64,000 nt of DNA from RHLJ01 sp048058975. GTDB taxonomy: Bacteria; Bacteroidota; Rhodothermia; Balneolales; Balneolaceae. Each line of letters opens with the position of its first letter. Position 1 is the first letter of the stretch. Position numbers and translations under genes: made by a program. This document shows positions 34,693 to 43,707 of the stretch, piece by piece. The stretch spans positions 101,267 to 165,266 of the forward strand of contig JBLLNP010000009.1 of the NCBI GenBank assembly GCA_048058975.1, in the 5' to 3' direction. Under the pieces are notes generated by a model. The model saw only the letters and a program-made list of their open reading frames with translations, was not told the DNA's origin and did no database searches.

Positions 34693-35979
34693 TTAATTAG
34701 ATGAAGAGAAGGTTTCTGATTTTTCGTACTCGACTTTGTAATCCCGAATGGCTCGAAATATTGCTGAAGCCATAATAGATTGACCGTAATCGCTAGTTAG
34801 GAATCTCTGTTCGGAAGGATTTGACAGAAACCCTACTTCAACAAGCATGGCAGGCATAGAGGCTTGATAAAGGACTACAAAACCTGCTTGTTTAACCCCC
34901 CTTGATTTACGGCCTGCTCTGTTTTTGAACTGATCATCAATCATTGTGGCTATTCGTTCACTTGTTGCAATGTAACCACTATGTGCAAGTTCATAAATTA
35001 ATAAGTCATCTTCAGTAAGCTCCAGGTACTGCTTTCCCTCAGTATTAAAAACAGCATTTTCCTTTTTCATGATGTCAAAAGACGTTTCACTTCGATGAAG
35101 CCCTAAAAAGAATACCTCAGTTCCACGGACGGACCTGGATTTGAACGAATTAGCATGTATCGAAACAAATAGATCTCCTTCAGCACGGTTAGCTATGTGT
35201 CCTCTGTCTTCCAGATCCACAAAAGTATCGTCATCACGGGTATAAATTACTTTCACATCCGGGAGGTATTCTTCAATATATCCTCCAAGCTTTTTTGAGA
35301 TAGCTAATACTACATCTTTCTCTCGTGCATTACGATATCCAATATTTCCAGGATCGTGTCCTCCATGTCCTGCATCTATAATGATGGTGTCGAATTTGAG
35401 TTTATCACGTACAATTGTATAATTCGCATCAGGGTCTGCTGTAATAACGGGAATTTCTTCCACAACCAAAGCATCTTCAGGATTTATATCCAGATACCAG
35501 TTTTTTGCAAGGAATTGTTGGGTAAAAACATCTACATCATACGGATCAGCTTTTGTAAGAGCTAATAAGATATCCGATCCATTTTGATCCAGATAAGCCT
35601 TAGAAGTTACATTTATTTCAGAATCCAGGTAAATATCTACCCCATAGCTGCTCTCAAGATTATACAAGCGCACTTCCTGGATTTTGCCTTCCTGCTCAAA
35701 TATCTGGATGCCGGTAGTATCAATTCCATCTGCAAATAACTCCATCTGAATAAGATCCGGGGCTGGCTGAATCACTGTGAAGGAATCAATAGGTGTACTG
35801 AAATGATAGCGAACCACATACCCAAGTCCGTCGCTACGCTCAGCTTTTGATATCCGTTCTAAATGAGGTTGTGCAACAGATGAAGTACTGATAAGAGAGA
35901 ATACGAATGTGAGAACCGCACAAAAGCGGAACAAAGAACACCATTGTATTCTTTTAAAGGGAGTTAATTCGTAAGTCAT
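34693..35979 (-). CDS. N-acetylmuramoyl-L-alanine amidase (Amidase_3)
   Basis: The zinc enzyme cleaves the stem peptide from muramic acid in peptidoglycan. The N-terminal part has a hydrophobic signal (CAVLTFVFSLISTSSVA) and then an ~150-residue AMIN-like beta region. The catalytic domain, from about residue 195, shows IIDAGHGGHDPGNIG with the first zinc histidine, the glutamate in NAREKDVVLAI, DLFVSIHANSFKSR with a second histidine, and VEVGFLSN with the catalytic glutamate. It is 428 residues. It starts divergently from the large ATPase gene. Confidence 0.93.
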   Translation of the reverse strand: MTYELTPFKRIQWCSLFRFCAVLTFVFSLISTSSVAQPHLERISKAERSDGLGYVVRYHFSTPIDSFTVIQPAPDLIQMELFADGIDTTGIQIFEQEGKIQEVRLYNLESSYGVDIYLDSEINVTSKAYLDQNGSDILLALTKADPYDVDVFTQQFLAKNWYLDINPEDALVVEEIPVITADPDANYTIVRDKLKFDTIIIDAGHGGHDPGNIGYRNAREKDVVLAISKKLGGYIEEYLPDVKVIYTRDDDTFVDLEDRGHIANRAEGDLFVSIHANSFKSRSVRGTEVFFLGLHRSETSFDIMKKENAVFNTEGKQYLELTEDDLLIYELAHSGYIATSERIATMIDDQFKNRAGRKSRGVKQAGFVVLYQASMPAMLVEVGFLSNPSEQRFLTSDYGQSIMASAIFRAIRDYKVEYEKSETFSSSN

Positions 35980-36140
35980 AGCTTTGTAGATGATTATAAA
36001 GATACGTTTTTAGCCTTTGGGATGAAAGAGAGTGTTTACATACTCAGTATTATTTTTAAATTAGCTTGTTTACTTCATTTATCGGATTTTATTGCATCAG
36101 TTCCGAGCGAACATCAAAACAATTTCATCTACTATATTTT

Positions 36141-39104
36141 ATGAACCCGGAGTATTCCGTAGAAAAGCTTATCGAGAATTTTAAAGATTCTGTATTTCCG
36201 GTTTTTGAGAAGGCTATAGAGCATATACCCGAAGCTCAAAGAAAGGATGTAGTAGCAAAACTTAAGCAGGCAATTCCCGAAATCGAAGGTGAGTTCCCGT
36301 TAGAATCTGTTCAGAAAATAGGTTTGCTCAAGGAAACCAAACTTCAAAACATGGACGAGGTTTGGCTTGAAGCAATTGAAGAGGCAACTTCAGCTATGCC
36401 GGAACTGGTTATGTTAGCTCAGAATGAATCTCATTTTAAGGCAAGAGAAGGGGATAGCATTGTTATTTCTTTTGGTAAGCTAATTAAACAAATTCACAGG
36501 TTTTTCCGAAAGGGTGCTCATTCTACTTCAAACGCTTTCCGGAGAATGTTTAAACAAACGGAAAAAGAGTTTGAGGAAGCAAAGAGAGAAGTTCCGTTTA
36601 AGAATATAATCCGGTTGCTCTTGTTCAGGTTAAAACCTGAAATTGTACTTTGGAAGCAGGAACAATATAGATTTATATCAAGAGTATTCGAAGCAACTCA
36701 GAGCTGGGCGTATCCGGAAGCGGGTGAGGTAGAGGAGTCAGAGCCAGAACCAGAACCAGAAGCTACTTCTTTTGAAGGGCTGGTAAACAATCTTCTGAAA
36801 ACGTATGACGAAGAGTTTAAAGAAGAGCAAAAGAGACTACTCGAAAGTTATCAATCTTTAGAAGGGGAGTTAACTGAAATATTGGAATTGGTAGGAACCA
36901 TCGAACTTCCTGCATCTAAATTTGATGACACAATCCTTGAAAAAGAGAAATCTGCGTTTACATCGGGGCTATCTTCAAACAATGCTAAATGGCTTGAACT
37001 CAAAGACGCCCTAAGCCAGAGATTAGAGCTTCTGCTAGGTCTGAAACATCTTGAACAAGGTGTAAAAACAGAAGAGCATACATTCAGAGATGAAATAGAT
37101 CATTTTTATATCGAGCAGATTATTTCAGGACATAAAACTCTTTTAGAAATTATTCAGGAAGGGATGTCTGTTTTAAAAGATTCTGGTTCCCTTTCGATCG
37201 AGGATTTAACAAATCATTGTGAGAGTATATTTGATCAGGCTTCAAAAGCAGTTCAGGATTCGATCATTGATCCGTTGCATACTTCCATTGAAGAAAAAAA
37301 GCTCAGTACTTTTTTGAATAACTACATCGAGTCGGTCAGTGAGTTTTCTTCAAGCCAACCTGAGCAAGGGATTATTATTGAAGACCTGAATATCGAAGAG
37401 AGTAAACCGGTCTTTGATATTAAGCAGATTGAATGGCGACGATTTGTACTTCGCATGATCAACAAGCATATCGCAACCGAGTTGAATGCGTCTTTAGTTG
37501 AGCCTGAGTCAATGCTTTCTTTGTTTATTGAACGCTATCAGGAAGTGGTACAGATCATTGAAACGAATCTTGATATTATTGATGAAGTTTCAAAAAACGA
37601 AGAGGAAGAGCCGGTTTCAATTGCCCTAAAGAGCTTTGAAAGGAGTATTACTAAAATTGAAGAAATTGAAGAGCTGATCAAGGAAGAAAGAGCCTCGCTT
37701 CCTGAAAAAGTAGCTTCTCAAAATCAGTTACTGATTGAAAATCTATCCGCACTGCTTATTAAACAGGATGTTAGTGAAATCAAATGGGCGGAAACACAAC
37801 TGAAAGTAAAAGAATCGGCTGGAGATTTCGGTACAAAAATTACCGTGTTCTGGGCGAATTTTGTGGATAAGGCTGATTTAGGAAGACGCTTTTTAACAAG
37901 AAAATACCGCCAGTACGATGATGTAGTTCGAGGTTTCCTTGGACTAAAAAAGCCGGTTTCTCAAACTGTTGAAAACACTAATCTGGCTACTTTTTTACAT
38001 GAGACTGATCAGAAATTTGAAAAGCTACCATTCATTTATCGTAGGCTGTTCGATTTTAAAAGAGAAATTGAATCAGGTTTTTTCATCCAAAATCCACTGT
38101 ACTTCGATAGCTGCAGAAAAGCCCTTGAGCTTTGGAAGGGAGGGTTTCCGGCCAGTATCAATTTAATTGGGGAAAAGGGGAGTGGTAAAAGTACGCTAAC
38201 CAGGTTTTTAATGGAAGAAGTTTTCAGAGAAGAGAAAACCTACAACCTTTCTTTTTCTAAAACCTTTTGGGAGCAATCTTCTATCCTCAAAGAGGTCGCA
38301 AAAATGTTGGGCCTTAAAGAGCCGGAAAGTCCTGAAGAGCTGGTAAATGCAATTAAGAAGAAAAGAAAAGGAAGCGTAGTAGTGCTCGAGAATCTTCAGA
38401 ATTGCTACCTCAGGAATATGAACGGGTATGGTGCGATGAAAAGCCTGTTGTATATCATTTCAGAAAGCAAAAAAGAGATTTTGTGGGTGGTTACCTGCTC
38501 GCGCTATGCATGGAATTTTCTGAATGTAGCGTTCAACGTGGGAGATTACTTTTCATATTCTATAACTACGGATGTCCTTAACGCAGATCAAATGAAGTCG
38601 CTCATTTTGAAAAGGCAGAAAGCGAGTGGATATCAACTGGAATATATTGCAGATGCCTCTACCCTTAAGAGTAGGGCTTATAAGAAATATCTGGATGATA
38701 AGGAGGCAGAGCAGGAATTTCTTGAAAACAAATATTTTGAGAAGTTGACAAATCTAGCCGAAGGAAATGCGACGGTGGCAATGATTTTATGGATTCGATC
38801 TATCAAGGATATTGATGAAGCTTACTTCACCATAGAATCTTTGGATTTCATGAATACTACAAGCCTCGATGGGCTGGACACAATATCGCAGTTTGCCCTT
38901 TCGGCATTTATTCTTCACGATTCGCTTACGGCATTAGAACTTGCAAGCTTGCTAAATCAAAACGAATCAGAAGCAGAGATGACTGTTTCCCGGCTTGCAT
39001 ACCGCGGCTTGTTGGTTGCCAAAAAGGATAAATATTTTGCGCTAAACGATCTGGTTTATCGGCAGGTGGTGCGCTTGCTAAAAAGCAGGAATATCTTACA
39101 CTAA
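36141..39104 (+). CDS. Large P-loop ATPase coupled to an MscS channel
   Basis: The 987-residue protein (ATG 36141; an upstream in-frame ATG adds 25 residues with no clear feature) has no signal or membrane segment. The first ~190 residues are helical. An acidic linker (ESEPEPEPEATS) follows, then a long charged coiled-coil-rich part to about residue 640. An ATPase domain begins at GEKGSGKST (677-685), with a Walker-B-like strand VVVLENLQN near 746-754 in which the usual aspartate is absent. The C-terminal ~90 residues read as a winged helix (TALELASLLNQNESEAEMTVSRLAYRGLLVAKK), the layout of STAND/ORC-type switch ATPases. The stop overlaps the start of the MscS gene (TAATG), so the two are co-translated. 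Function is unknown. Confidence 0.8.
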   Translation: MNPEYSVEKLIENFKDSVFPVFEKAIEHIPEAQRKDVVAKLKQAIPEIEGEFPLESVQKIGLLKETKLQNMDEVWLEAIEEATSAMPELVMLAQNESHFKAREGDSIVISFGKLIKQIHRFFRKGAHSTSNAFRRMFKQTEKEFEEAKREVPFKNIIRLLLFRLKPEIVLWKQEQYRFISRVFEATQSWAYPEAGEVEESEPEPEPEATSFEGLVNNLLKTYDEEFKEEQKRLLESYQSLEGELTEILELVGTIELPASKFDDTILEKEKSAFTSGLSSNNAKWLELKDALSQRLELLLGLKHLEQGVKTEEHTFRDEIDHFYIEQIISGHKTLLEIIQEGMSVLKDSGSLSIEDLTNHCESIFDQASKAVQDSIIDPLHTSIEEKKLSTFLNNYIESVSEFSSSQPEQGIIIEDLNIEESKPVFDIKQIEWRRFVLRMINKHIATELNASLVEPESMLSLFIERYQEVVQIIETNLDIIDEVSKNEEEEPVSIALKSFERSITKIEEIEELIKEERASLPEKVASQNQLLIENLSALLIKQDVSEIKWAETQLKVKESAGDFGTKITVFWANFVDKADLGRRFLTRKYRQYDDVVRGFLGLKKPVSQTVENTNLATFLHETDQKFEKLPFIYRRLFDFKREIESGFFIQNPLYFDSCRKALELWKGGFPASINLIGEKGSGKSTLTRFLMEEVFREEKTYNLSFSKTFWEQSSILKEVAKMLGLKEPESPEELVNAIKKKRKGSVVVLENLQNCYLRNMNGYGAMKSLLYIISESKKEILWVVTCSRYAWNFLNVAFNVGDYFSYSITTDVLNADQMKSLILKRQKASGYQLEYIADASTLKSRAYKKYLDDKEAEQEFLENKYFEKLTNLAEGNATVAMILWIRSIKDIDEAYFTIESLDFMNTTSLDGLDTISQFALSAFILHDSLTALELASLLNQNESEAEMTVSRLAYRGLLVAKKDKYFALNDLVYRQVVRLLKSRNILH

Positions 39105-40048
39105 TGTCTATGAAAAACTATATATCAGCACTGAGTTTGATACTCCTGACAGTTTTTGTATTCACTGAACCTGTGTTCGCACAAGATTCTCTGGCCACTG
39201 CACAACCGGATTCAAGCTTACGAGTTACCATAGATTCGAAAGTCAGCCAATTTCAGGACTTATTCTCTTTTACGAAGATATTCATGAGTATCATTTTTCT
39301 GTTTGGCACCTATTTCCTCACCAGAATTCTGACTTTCCTGCTTGATGCTCTCGCAGAAAAAAGCTCTTCGTACCGTCTTCTCCTAAAACGACTGGTACCG
39401 TTCCTGAATGTACTGATTTGGTCGATGGCATTATTCATAGTGATTGCCGGAATTATCTCACCTCCAGTAGAAACTATTCTTACCGTTGGGGCTTCAATTG
39501 GCATAGCAGTAGGTTTTGCAGCGCAGGATATTCTGAAAAATATTTTCGGGGGATTTATCATCATTTTAGACCGGCCGTTTCAGGTTGGGGACAAAATAGA
39601 AGTGGATGGTTATTACGGAGAAGTTACTGAGATTGGCCTTCGATCAACACGTATAGTTACTCCGGATGACTCTTTAGTGTCTATTCCAAACGCGGATATT
39701 GTAAGTAATTCGGTTTCGAATGCAAACTCAGGCGCTTTGGATTGTCAGGTAGTCTCATCCATTTACCTGCCCGCCTCGGTAGATGTGGATAAAGTAAAAG
39801 AAATTGCAAAACGTGCCGCTGTTTCTTCCCGGTATGTGTACCTGAAAAAACCCATTGTAGTGGTTTCAGAACATAAAGTATTCGAACAGAATTATGTGGT
39901 TCAGTTAAAAGTGAAAGCGTACGTACTGGATATCCGATACGAATTCTTACTGAAGAGCGAAATAACTGAACTTATTTTAAAAGAGCTCAACACTCTCGGG
40001 CTCATACAAAATTGGAACAAGGTGACCAACCAAGTTTCAACTTCCTGA
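39104..40048 (+). CDS. MscS-family mechanosensitive ion channel with signal peptide
   Basis: The 314-residue protein begins with a signal-peptide-like segment ending FTEPVFAQDS, followed by three membrane segments (about 45-65, 82-104 and 115-135). TM3 carries the small-residue pore pattern VGASIGIAVGFAAQDILKN. The beta domain has GFIIILDRPFQVGDKIEV and RIVTPDDSLVSIPNADIV, typical of MscS. The family opens under membrane tension. Coupling to a large cytosolic ATPase by an overlapping start is unusual and suggests that its opening may be controlled by, or report to, that ATPase. Confidence 0.88.
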   Translation: MSMKNYISALSLILLTVFVFTEPVFAQDSLATAQPDSSLRVTIDSKVSQFQDLFSFTKIFMSIIFLFGTYFLTRILTFLLDALAEKSSSYRLLLKRLVPFLNVLIWSMALFIVIAGIISPPVETILTVGASIGIAVGFAAQDILKNIFGGFIIILDRPFQVGDKIEVDGYYGEVTEIGLRSTRIVTPDDSLVSIPNADIVSNSVSNANSGALDCQVVSSIYLPASVDVDKVKEIAKRAAVSSRYVYLKKPIVVVSEHKVFEQNYVVQLKVKAYVLDIRYEFLLKSEITELILKELNTLGLIQNWNKVTNQVSTS

Positions 40049-40155
40049 TATTATTTCTGAAAATTCATCTCAGATTCACATTCTAATTTGACATTGTTTC
40101 AGTTGAAAATTACAATGTAATGCACATCAAAATATTAACTGTAGCAGGAGGAAAT

Positions 40156-40536
40156 ATGAATGACGAAATATTTCTTGAAGCCGCTGAAAATGGCGACCTC
40201 GAGACAGTAAAAGGACTCCTTAACGATGGAGTTAACGTCAACACCAAAGACGAACACGATCGCACGGCACTATTAAAAGCGGCAAAACACGGTCATCTTG
40301 ATATCGTGAGTTTATTGATAGAAAACGGGGCGGAAGTAGATCAAAGGGATAATAGAGGAACAACGGCTTTATATTGGGCTTCGACCAATGGATATAACGA
40401 AATTGTTCAATTATTGATTGAAAATGAAAGTGAAGTGGATGTACATGACGACCGGGGTTGGTCGGCATTAGATCAGGCAGTAGCTCAGCAACATACTCTG
40501 GTAGCAGATACCTTAAGCGCAGCAGGCGCTCATTAG
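40156..40536 (+). CDS. Ankyrin-repeat protein
   Basis: The ATG at 40156, with AGGAGG 4 bases upstream, gives a 126-residue protein of about four ankyrin repeats: MNDEIFLEAAENGDLETVKG, RTALLKAAKHGHLDIVSLLI, TTALYWASTNGYNEIVQLLI and WSALDQAVAQQHTLVADTL. An upstream ATG adds 12 residues without a ribosome-binding site. Such proteins bind partners, here unknown. It is 107 bases after the channel gene, so it may or may not share its transcript. A terminator follows. Confidence 0.9.
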   Translation: MNDEIFLEAAENGDLETVKGLLNDGVNVNTKDEHDRTALLKAAKHGHLDIVSLLIENGAEVDQRDNRGTTALYWASTNGYNEIVQLLIENESEVDVHDDRGWSALDQAVAQQHTLVADTLSAAGAH

Positions 40537-40560
40537 AAAGCAATCAAAGCAATAAATATG

Positions 40561-40594
40561 ATCCCGGTTTCTGAATAAGTTATCGGGATTTTTT
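40561..40594 (+). terminator. Intrinsic terminator after the ankyrin gene
   Basis: ATCCCG and CGGGAT form the stem base with a 17-base interior that can extend it, followed by five T on the plus strand. The convergent methyltransferase gene ends at 40593, so the site may serve both directions. Confidence 0.65.
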
Positions 40595-41306
40595 ATTTCC
40601 CGTACAGCATAAAAATAGTTGGGCGTTTATTTAATTCCGGCTTAGAAATGCTCTTCCATTCACCAATCTCCATAGACCGGATTTCTTCAGTTTGAAGGGT
40701 AATATCGGTTGCCACACAAAAGCGAGTAGATGCCCCACAGGTTTCCAGAACTGATTTAAACATCTCATTGTTTCGATAAGGAGCTTCCATAAAAATCTGG
40801 GTGCGGTCGTGTCTGCGGGATTCCCCCTCAAGTTGAATCAGCATCTGTTTTCTTGATTTAGCATCGATGGGAAGATAACCGTGGAAAGCGAAAGATTGCC
40901 CGTTAAATCCGGAAGCCATTAACGCTAACAAAATGGAAGAAGGTCCGACCAAAGGAACCACTTTAATTCCATTCTGATGTGCCATTTTAACTAGTTTAGA
41001 ACCGGGATCTGCAACAGCCGGGGCTCCAGCTTCCGACATCAGACCAACGTCTTTACCTGCTTTAAGAGGTTTTAAAAACGAATAGATTTCCTGATCGGGA
41101 GTATTTTTGTTTAATGGATAGAAATCGATTTTAAACTCGGGAATAGTATCGCCAACCCACTGCAAAAATTTTACGCTGGTTTGAATATTCTCCACCACCA
41201 GCACTTCAAGTTTTCTGATTACAGAAAGGGTAAACTCAGGGATCGTATTGTTCTCCGGTGTTTTTCCAAGGGTAGTTGGGATCAGGTAAAGAGTTCCTTT
41301 GCTCAT
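40593..41306 (-). CDS. SAM-dependent methyltransferase, RsmI-like (tetrapyrrole methylase fold)
   Basis: The 237-residue protein has the N-terminal GTLYLIPTTLG and the family block LMSEAGAPAVADPGSKLV with VVPLVGPSSILLALMASGF and FAFHGYLPIDAKSRK, as in RsmI (16S rRNA C1402 2'-O-methyltransferase). It is shorter than RsmI (about 280) and has SEAGAP in place of SDAGTP, marking the paralogous group widespread in Bacteroidota. The target is therefore uncertain. Its start overlaps the stop of the upstream membrane protein gene as ATGA. Confidence 0.85.
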   Translation of the reverse strand: MSKGTLYLIPTTLGKTPENNTIPEFTLSVIRKLEVLVVENIQTSVKFLQWVGDTIPEFKIDFYPLNKNTPDQEIYSFLKPLKAGKDVGLMSEAGAPAVADPGSKLVKMAHQNGIKVVPLVGPSSILLALMASGFNGQSFAFHGYLPIDAKSRKQMLIQLEGESRRHDRTQIFMEAPYRNNEMFKSVLETCGASTRFCVATDITLQTEEIRSMEIGEWKSISKPELNKRPTIFMLYGK

Positions 41307-41785
41307 ATATCCACCCGTTCAATAATCAGCTCTTCATCATTGCCGGAAACCTTTTTGGATGCAAAGCGGGTGACTAGCACCGAAACAAAAATCAAAGCCA
41401 GAAATCCCATAAATGATACACCCATATTGGAAAGGGATGTGGTTTTCTGGAGATCGTACATTGGAATTACCACAATATCCTGGAAATTACCTTTTACATA
41501 TCGGATTGGAATTACTGATGTGTCAATAATCCGTTGCGCCATTTGGATGGAAAGAGAAAGCTTTCTTTCAATTACTTCTCCATCAGGAGCTATGAATGAA
41601 AGAATCACATATCCGTTGCTTTGTGCAGCAATTTGTTTAATGTCGAAGTCGAGCACATTAGCAGGAATACTCACTCCGTTTTCATACGTATCGATGGTTC
41701 CCTGGTAAACTAAGCCTTGCTGGATAATGATGAAAAGCAAATAGGCTGGTAGAAGCCAGACCAGGTATAAAAAGCGATAGTTCAT
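41303..41785 (-). CDS. Two-helix membrane protein of unknown function
   Basis: The 160-residue protein has a membrane segment at each end (YLVWLLPAYLLFIIIQQGLV near 7-26 and MGVSFMGFLALIFVSVLVT near 122-140) around an ~90-residue extracytoplasmic region with regular beta pattern (VILSFIAPDGEVIERKLSLS). A short acidic C-terminus (NDEELIIERVDI) is cytoplasmic. No family is recognised. Its stop overlaps the methyltransferase start, so the two are coupled. Confidence 0.7.
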   Translation of the reverse strand: MNYRFLYLVWLLPAYLLFIIIQQGLVYQGTIDTYENGVSIPANVLDFDIKQIAAQSNGYVILSFIAPDGEVIERKLSLSIQMAQRIIDTSVIPIRYVKGNFQDIVVIPMYDLQKTTSLSNMGVSFMGFLALIFVSVLVTRFASKKVSGNDEELIIERVDI

Positions 41786-41798
41786 TCAGAATAAATAA

Positions 41799-41933
41799 GA
41801 GTCTTTGCGAGAAGTGATACAGAGGATTCGGTAGAACGCCGAAGCAATCCTATGAGTGTTGGCTCTGTTTCTGAGATTAATTCGTTGATTAACACTAAGG
41901 TCGATAAAATCAATAGCTACTCCTCGTAAAGAC
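41799..41933. repeat. Dispersed palindromic repeat, family B
   Basis: Inverted ends GTCTTTGCGAG and CTCGTAAAGAC flank GAACGCCGAAGCAATCC. The preceding AATAAATAAGA and the GCAATC block are shared with the copy at 12.6-12.8 kb. It fills the gap between two minus-strand genes. Confidence 0.75.
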
Positions 41934-41936
41934 GGA

Positions 41937-43091
41937 TTAATTGTTTATTTCTTTGATGGTGGTTTCAAACAAAGCCGGATCCCAAATCAAACGTTGTTGA
42001 TAGTCTTCCTGCATGTGATTCGCAGATAAATGAAGCCAAAAAGCAACCGGGAGTTTATCAAAAAAAACGGCCTGAGCGGAGGTATGTTCATCGTACATTG
42101 AGGTGCCAAAATCGATTCCACTTAGCATTCCCATTCGGTTGTCGTATAAAGCGCCATACTCCGCGAAACTTCTTTTAATGGATTCTCCTTGAAATACCCA
42201 TCCCATTTTTTCCTTTACTTTCCGGGAAATTTCCGGAGAAAGCAGTTCATTCTTGTACAGTTTTGCCATAAGTCGTGCCATTTCCAAAGCTGTAGTATGT
42301 GGAAAGTGTTCCAAGGCATCTCGTTCTTCGATAAAGCTAAGATTTAACCGAACTTTACCGAACAACGCTTTGGTGCTAGCTGCAAAGGTATCGTCTTTAT
42401 ATATCTGTTCCGCCAAAGCGATTACTTCAGTTTCTGACACAGAATTTGAAGTATCGGTAATATCAGGGTGAATGGAGAGGTATAACCCGGAAAAAGGAAG
42501 TGGCATATCGGTCGATTCCAAGCTCAGGCTATCCATTAATGCCTTGAGATTTCCTTCTCCAAGCTTAAACCAAAGGTAATCTGAAATAGCCAGGTCATTG
42601 GTTTGCGCCATCACTGTAACCAGTTGATCTAATGTGATATGGTTTTCATCCTCAACACCAAGTATTGCTACAGACTTCTTATGAGACTCCTCACTAATAT
42701 CCGGCAAAGAAAATCGCTCAATCTGAGTAAAATCAGAAATTACTTCTTCAGGGTTCAAAATACCCTCTGAAACCTGTCGCTCATATTCTGTTATCAGAAA
42801 GAAGTTTGAGAGTGTACCCAGGGTCCGTGGAGTATTCGGTTCATAAAAAATCCCTGAATCCGGATTGTTTACGTTGAATGAAACGATAGAAATATATGCA
42901 GGGTGATCTCCAAGAAACTCAGTTAAAGCTTTTAAAGAATAAGTGCTTTCAATGTATTCGTAGCCATCCCGCATACCATCGTTGTTGGCATAGAGAGTTT
43001 TAAAAGCAGAAAAATTCGGAATAATTACTAAGGCATATACCGCAGAAGCTACAACTACAAATACAGCCAGAAATAAGAGTGCTCTCTTCAA
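41937..43091 (-). CDS. Beta-lactamase-fold protein with lost catalytic motifs
   Basis: The 384-residue protein is anchored or exported by MKRALLFLAVFVVVASAVYA. The rest follows the class A serine beta-lactamase fold: FLGDHPAYISIVSFNVNNP and YEPNTPRTLGTLSNFFLITEYE, then VTVMAQTNDLAISDYLW, then the helix around TTALEMARLMAKLYKNELLS. The active-site SxxK reads TLSN and the SDN motif reads TND, so the serine, lysine and SDN residues are all replaced. Hydrolysis by the usual mechanism is not expected. It is probably a binding or scaffolding protein in the periplasm. Calling the fold is an inference from the pattern. Confidence 0.65.
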   Translation of the reverse strand: MKRALLFLAVFVVVASAVYALVIIPNFSAFKTLYANNDGMRDGYEYIESTYSLKALTEFLGDHPAYISIVSFNVNNPDSGIFYEPNTPRTLGTLSNFFLITEYERQVSEGILNPEEVISDFTQIERFSLPDISEESHKKSVAILGVEDENHITLDQLVTVMAQTNDLAISDYLWFKLGEGNLKALMDSLSLESTDMPLPFSGLYLSIHPDITDTSNSVSETEVIALAEQIYKDDTFAASTKALFGKVRLNLSFIEERDALEHFPHTTALEMARLMAKLYKNELLSPEISRKVKEKMGWVFQGESIKRSFAEYGALYDNRMGMLSGIDFGTSMYDEHTSAQAVFFDKLPVAFWLHLSANHMQEDYQQRLIWDPALFETTIKEINN

Positions 43092-43217
43092 GAGATTGAG
43101 TCAGTTTTGTTCAAAATTCAGATCATTCAAAGATACGAAGAACAAACAAGGATTATCAGGATTTGGTTCGGTGATTTTTCTTTGATAGTCCGTTTTTGTT
43201 GTAGAGATTTTTTTGTG

Positions 43218-43274
43218 AGTCATCCTGAGGTTACTGCCGAAGGCATCCCATTCGGCAGTAACCTCAGGATGACT
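43218..43274. repeat. Perfect 24-bp hairpin, family A minimal copy
   Basis: AGTCATCCTGAGGTTACTGCCGAA begins one arm (first 20 bases AGTCATCCTGAGGTTACTGC) and its exact reverse complement forms the other, with a 9-base loop. The outer GTCATCCTGAGG is the end of family A, but the interior differs. It lies 3 bases past the stop of the unknown gene at 43277 and could stop its transcript. Confidence 0.85.
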
Positions 43275-43276
43275 GG

Positions 43277-43690
43277 TCAAGTAGTTAATTTTTTCAACAA
43301 AATCCTTTTCTCTTCTTCTGAAATTAGTTTATATAAAGCCTCTTTCGAATTAAAACCAAGCAGCACTATTCTTTTCCAATCCTTATCACTCAATATAGCT
43401 TGATGATTATAGTCATCATTTTTAGGTGATTTATAGTTGCTCAACTCTTCATGCCAATTTTTGATTGATAAGTATTCTTCTCTTGTTAACCACTTCTTTT
43501 CTAGGAAATGCTCATACCCAAAATCTTCAATTAAAAGATCATCAAAATAGCAGCTAATAAATTCTATAAAAGACCAATGAGGGTTTTTATTCTTTTTATT
43601 GAGCCAGCTTTTTTTCTGTAATTCGAAATCTGTTAATTCATTGATCGAGTCAAGCCAATTTTCCCGCCACATATCCTTTTCATCAGGCAT
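43277..43690 (-). CDS. Hypothetical protein, charged, 137 aa
   Basis: The ATG at 43690 gives MPDEKDMWRENWLDSINELT and a protein rich in Trp, Lys and Glu without signal or membrane segment. A TTG seven codons upstream, overlapping the DUF819 stop, is an alternative start. No family is recognised. It is more AT-rich than its neighbours. It follows the DUF819 gene closely on the same strand and ends at a perfect hairpin. Confidence 0.6.
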   Translation of the reverse strand: MPDEKDMWRENWLDSINELTDFELQKKSWLNKKNKNPHWSFIEFISCYFDDLLIEDFGYEHFLEKKWLTREEYLSIKNWHEELSNYKSPKNDDYNHQAILSDKDWKRIVLLGFNSKEALYKLISEEEKRILLKKLTT

Positions 43691-43707
43691 TGGTATTGCG
43701 AATAGAA

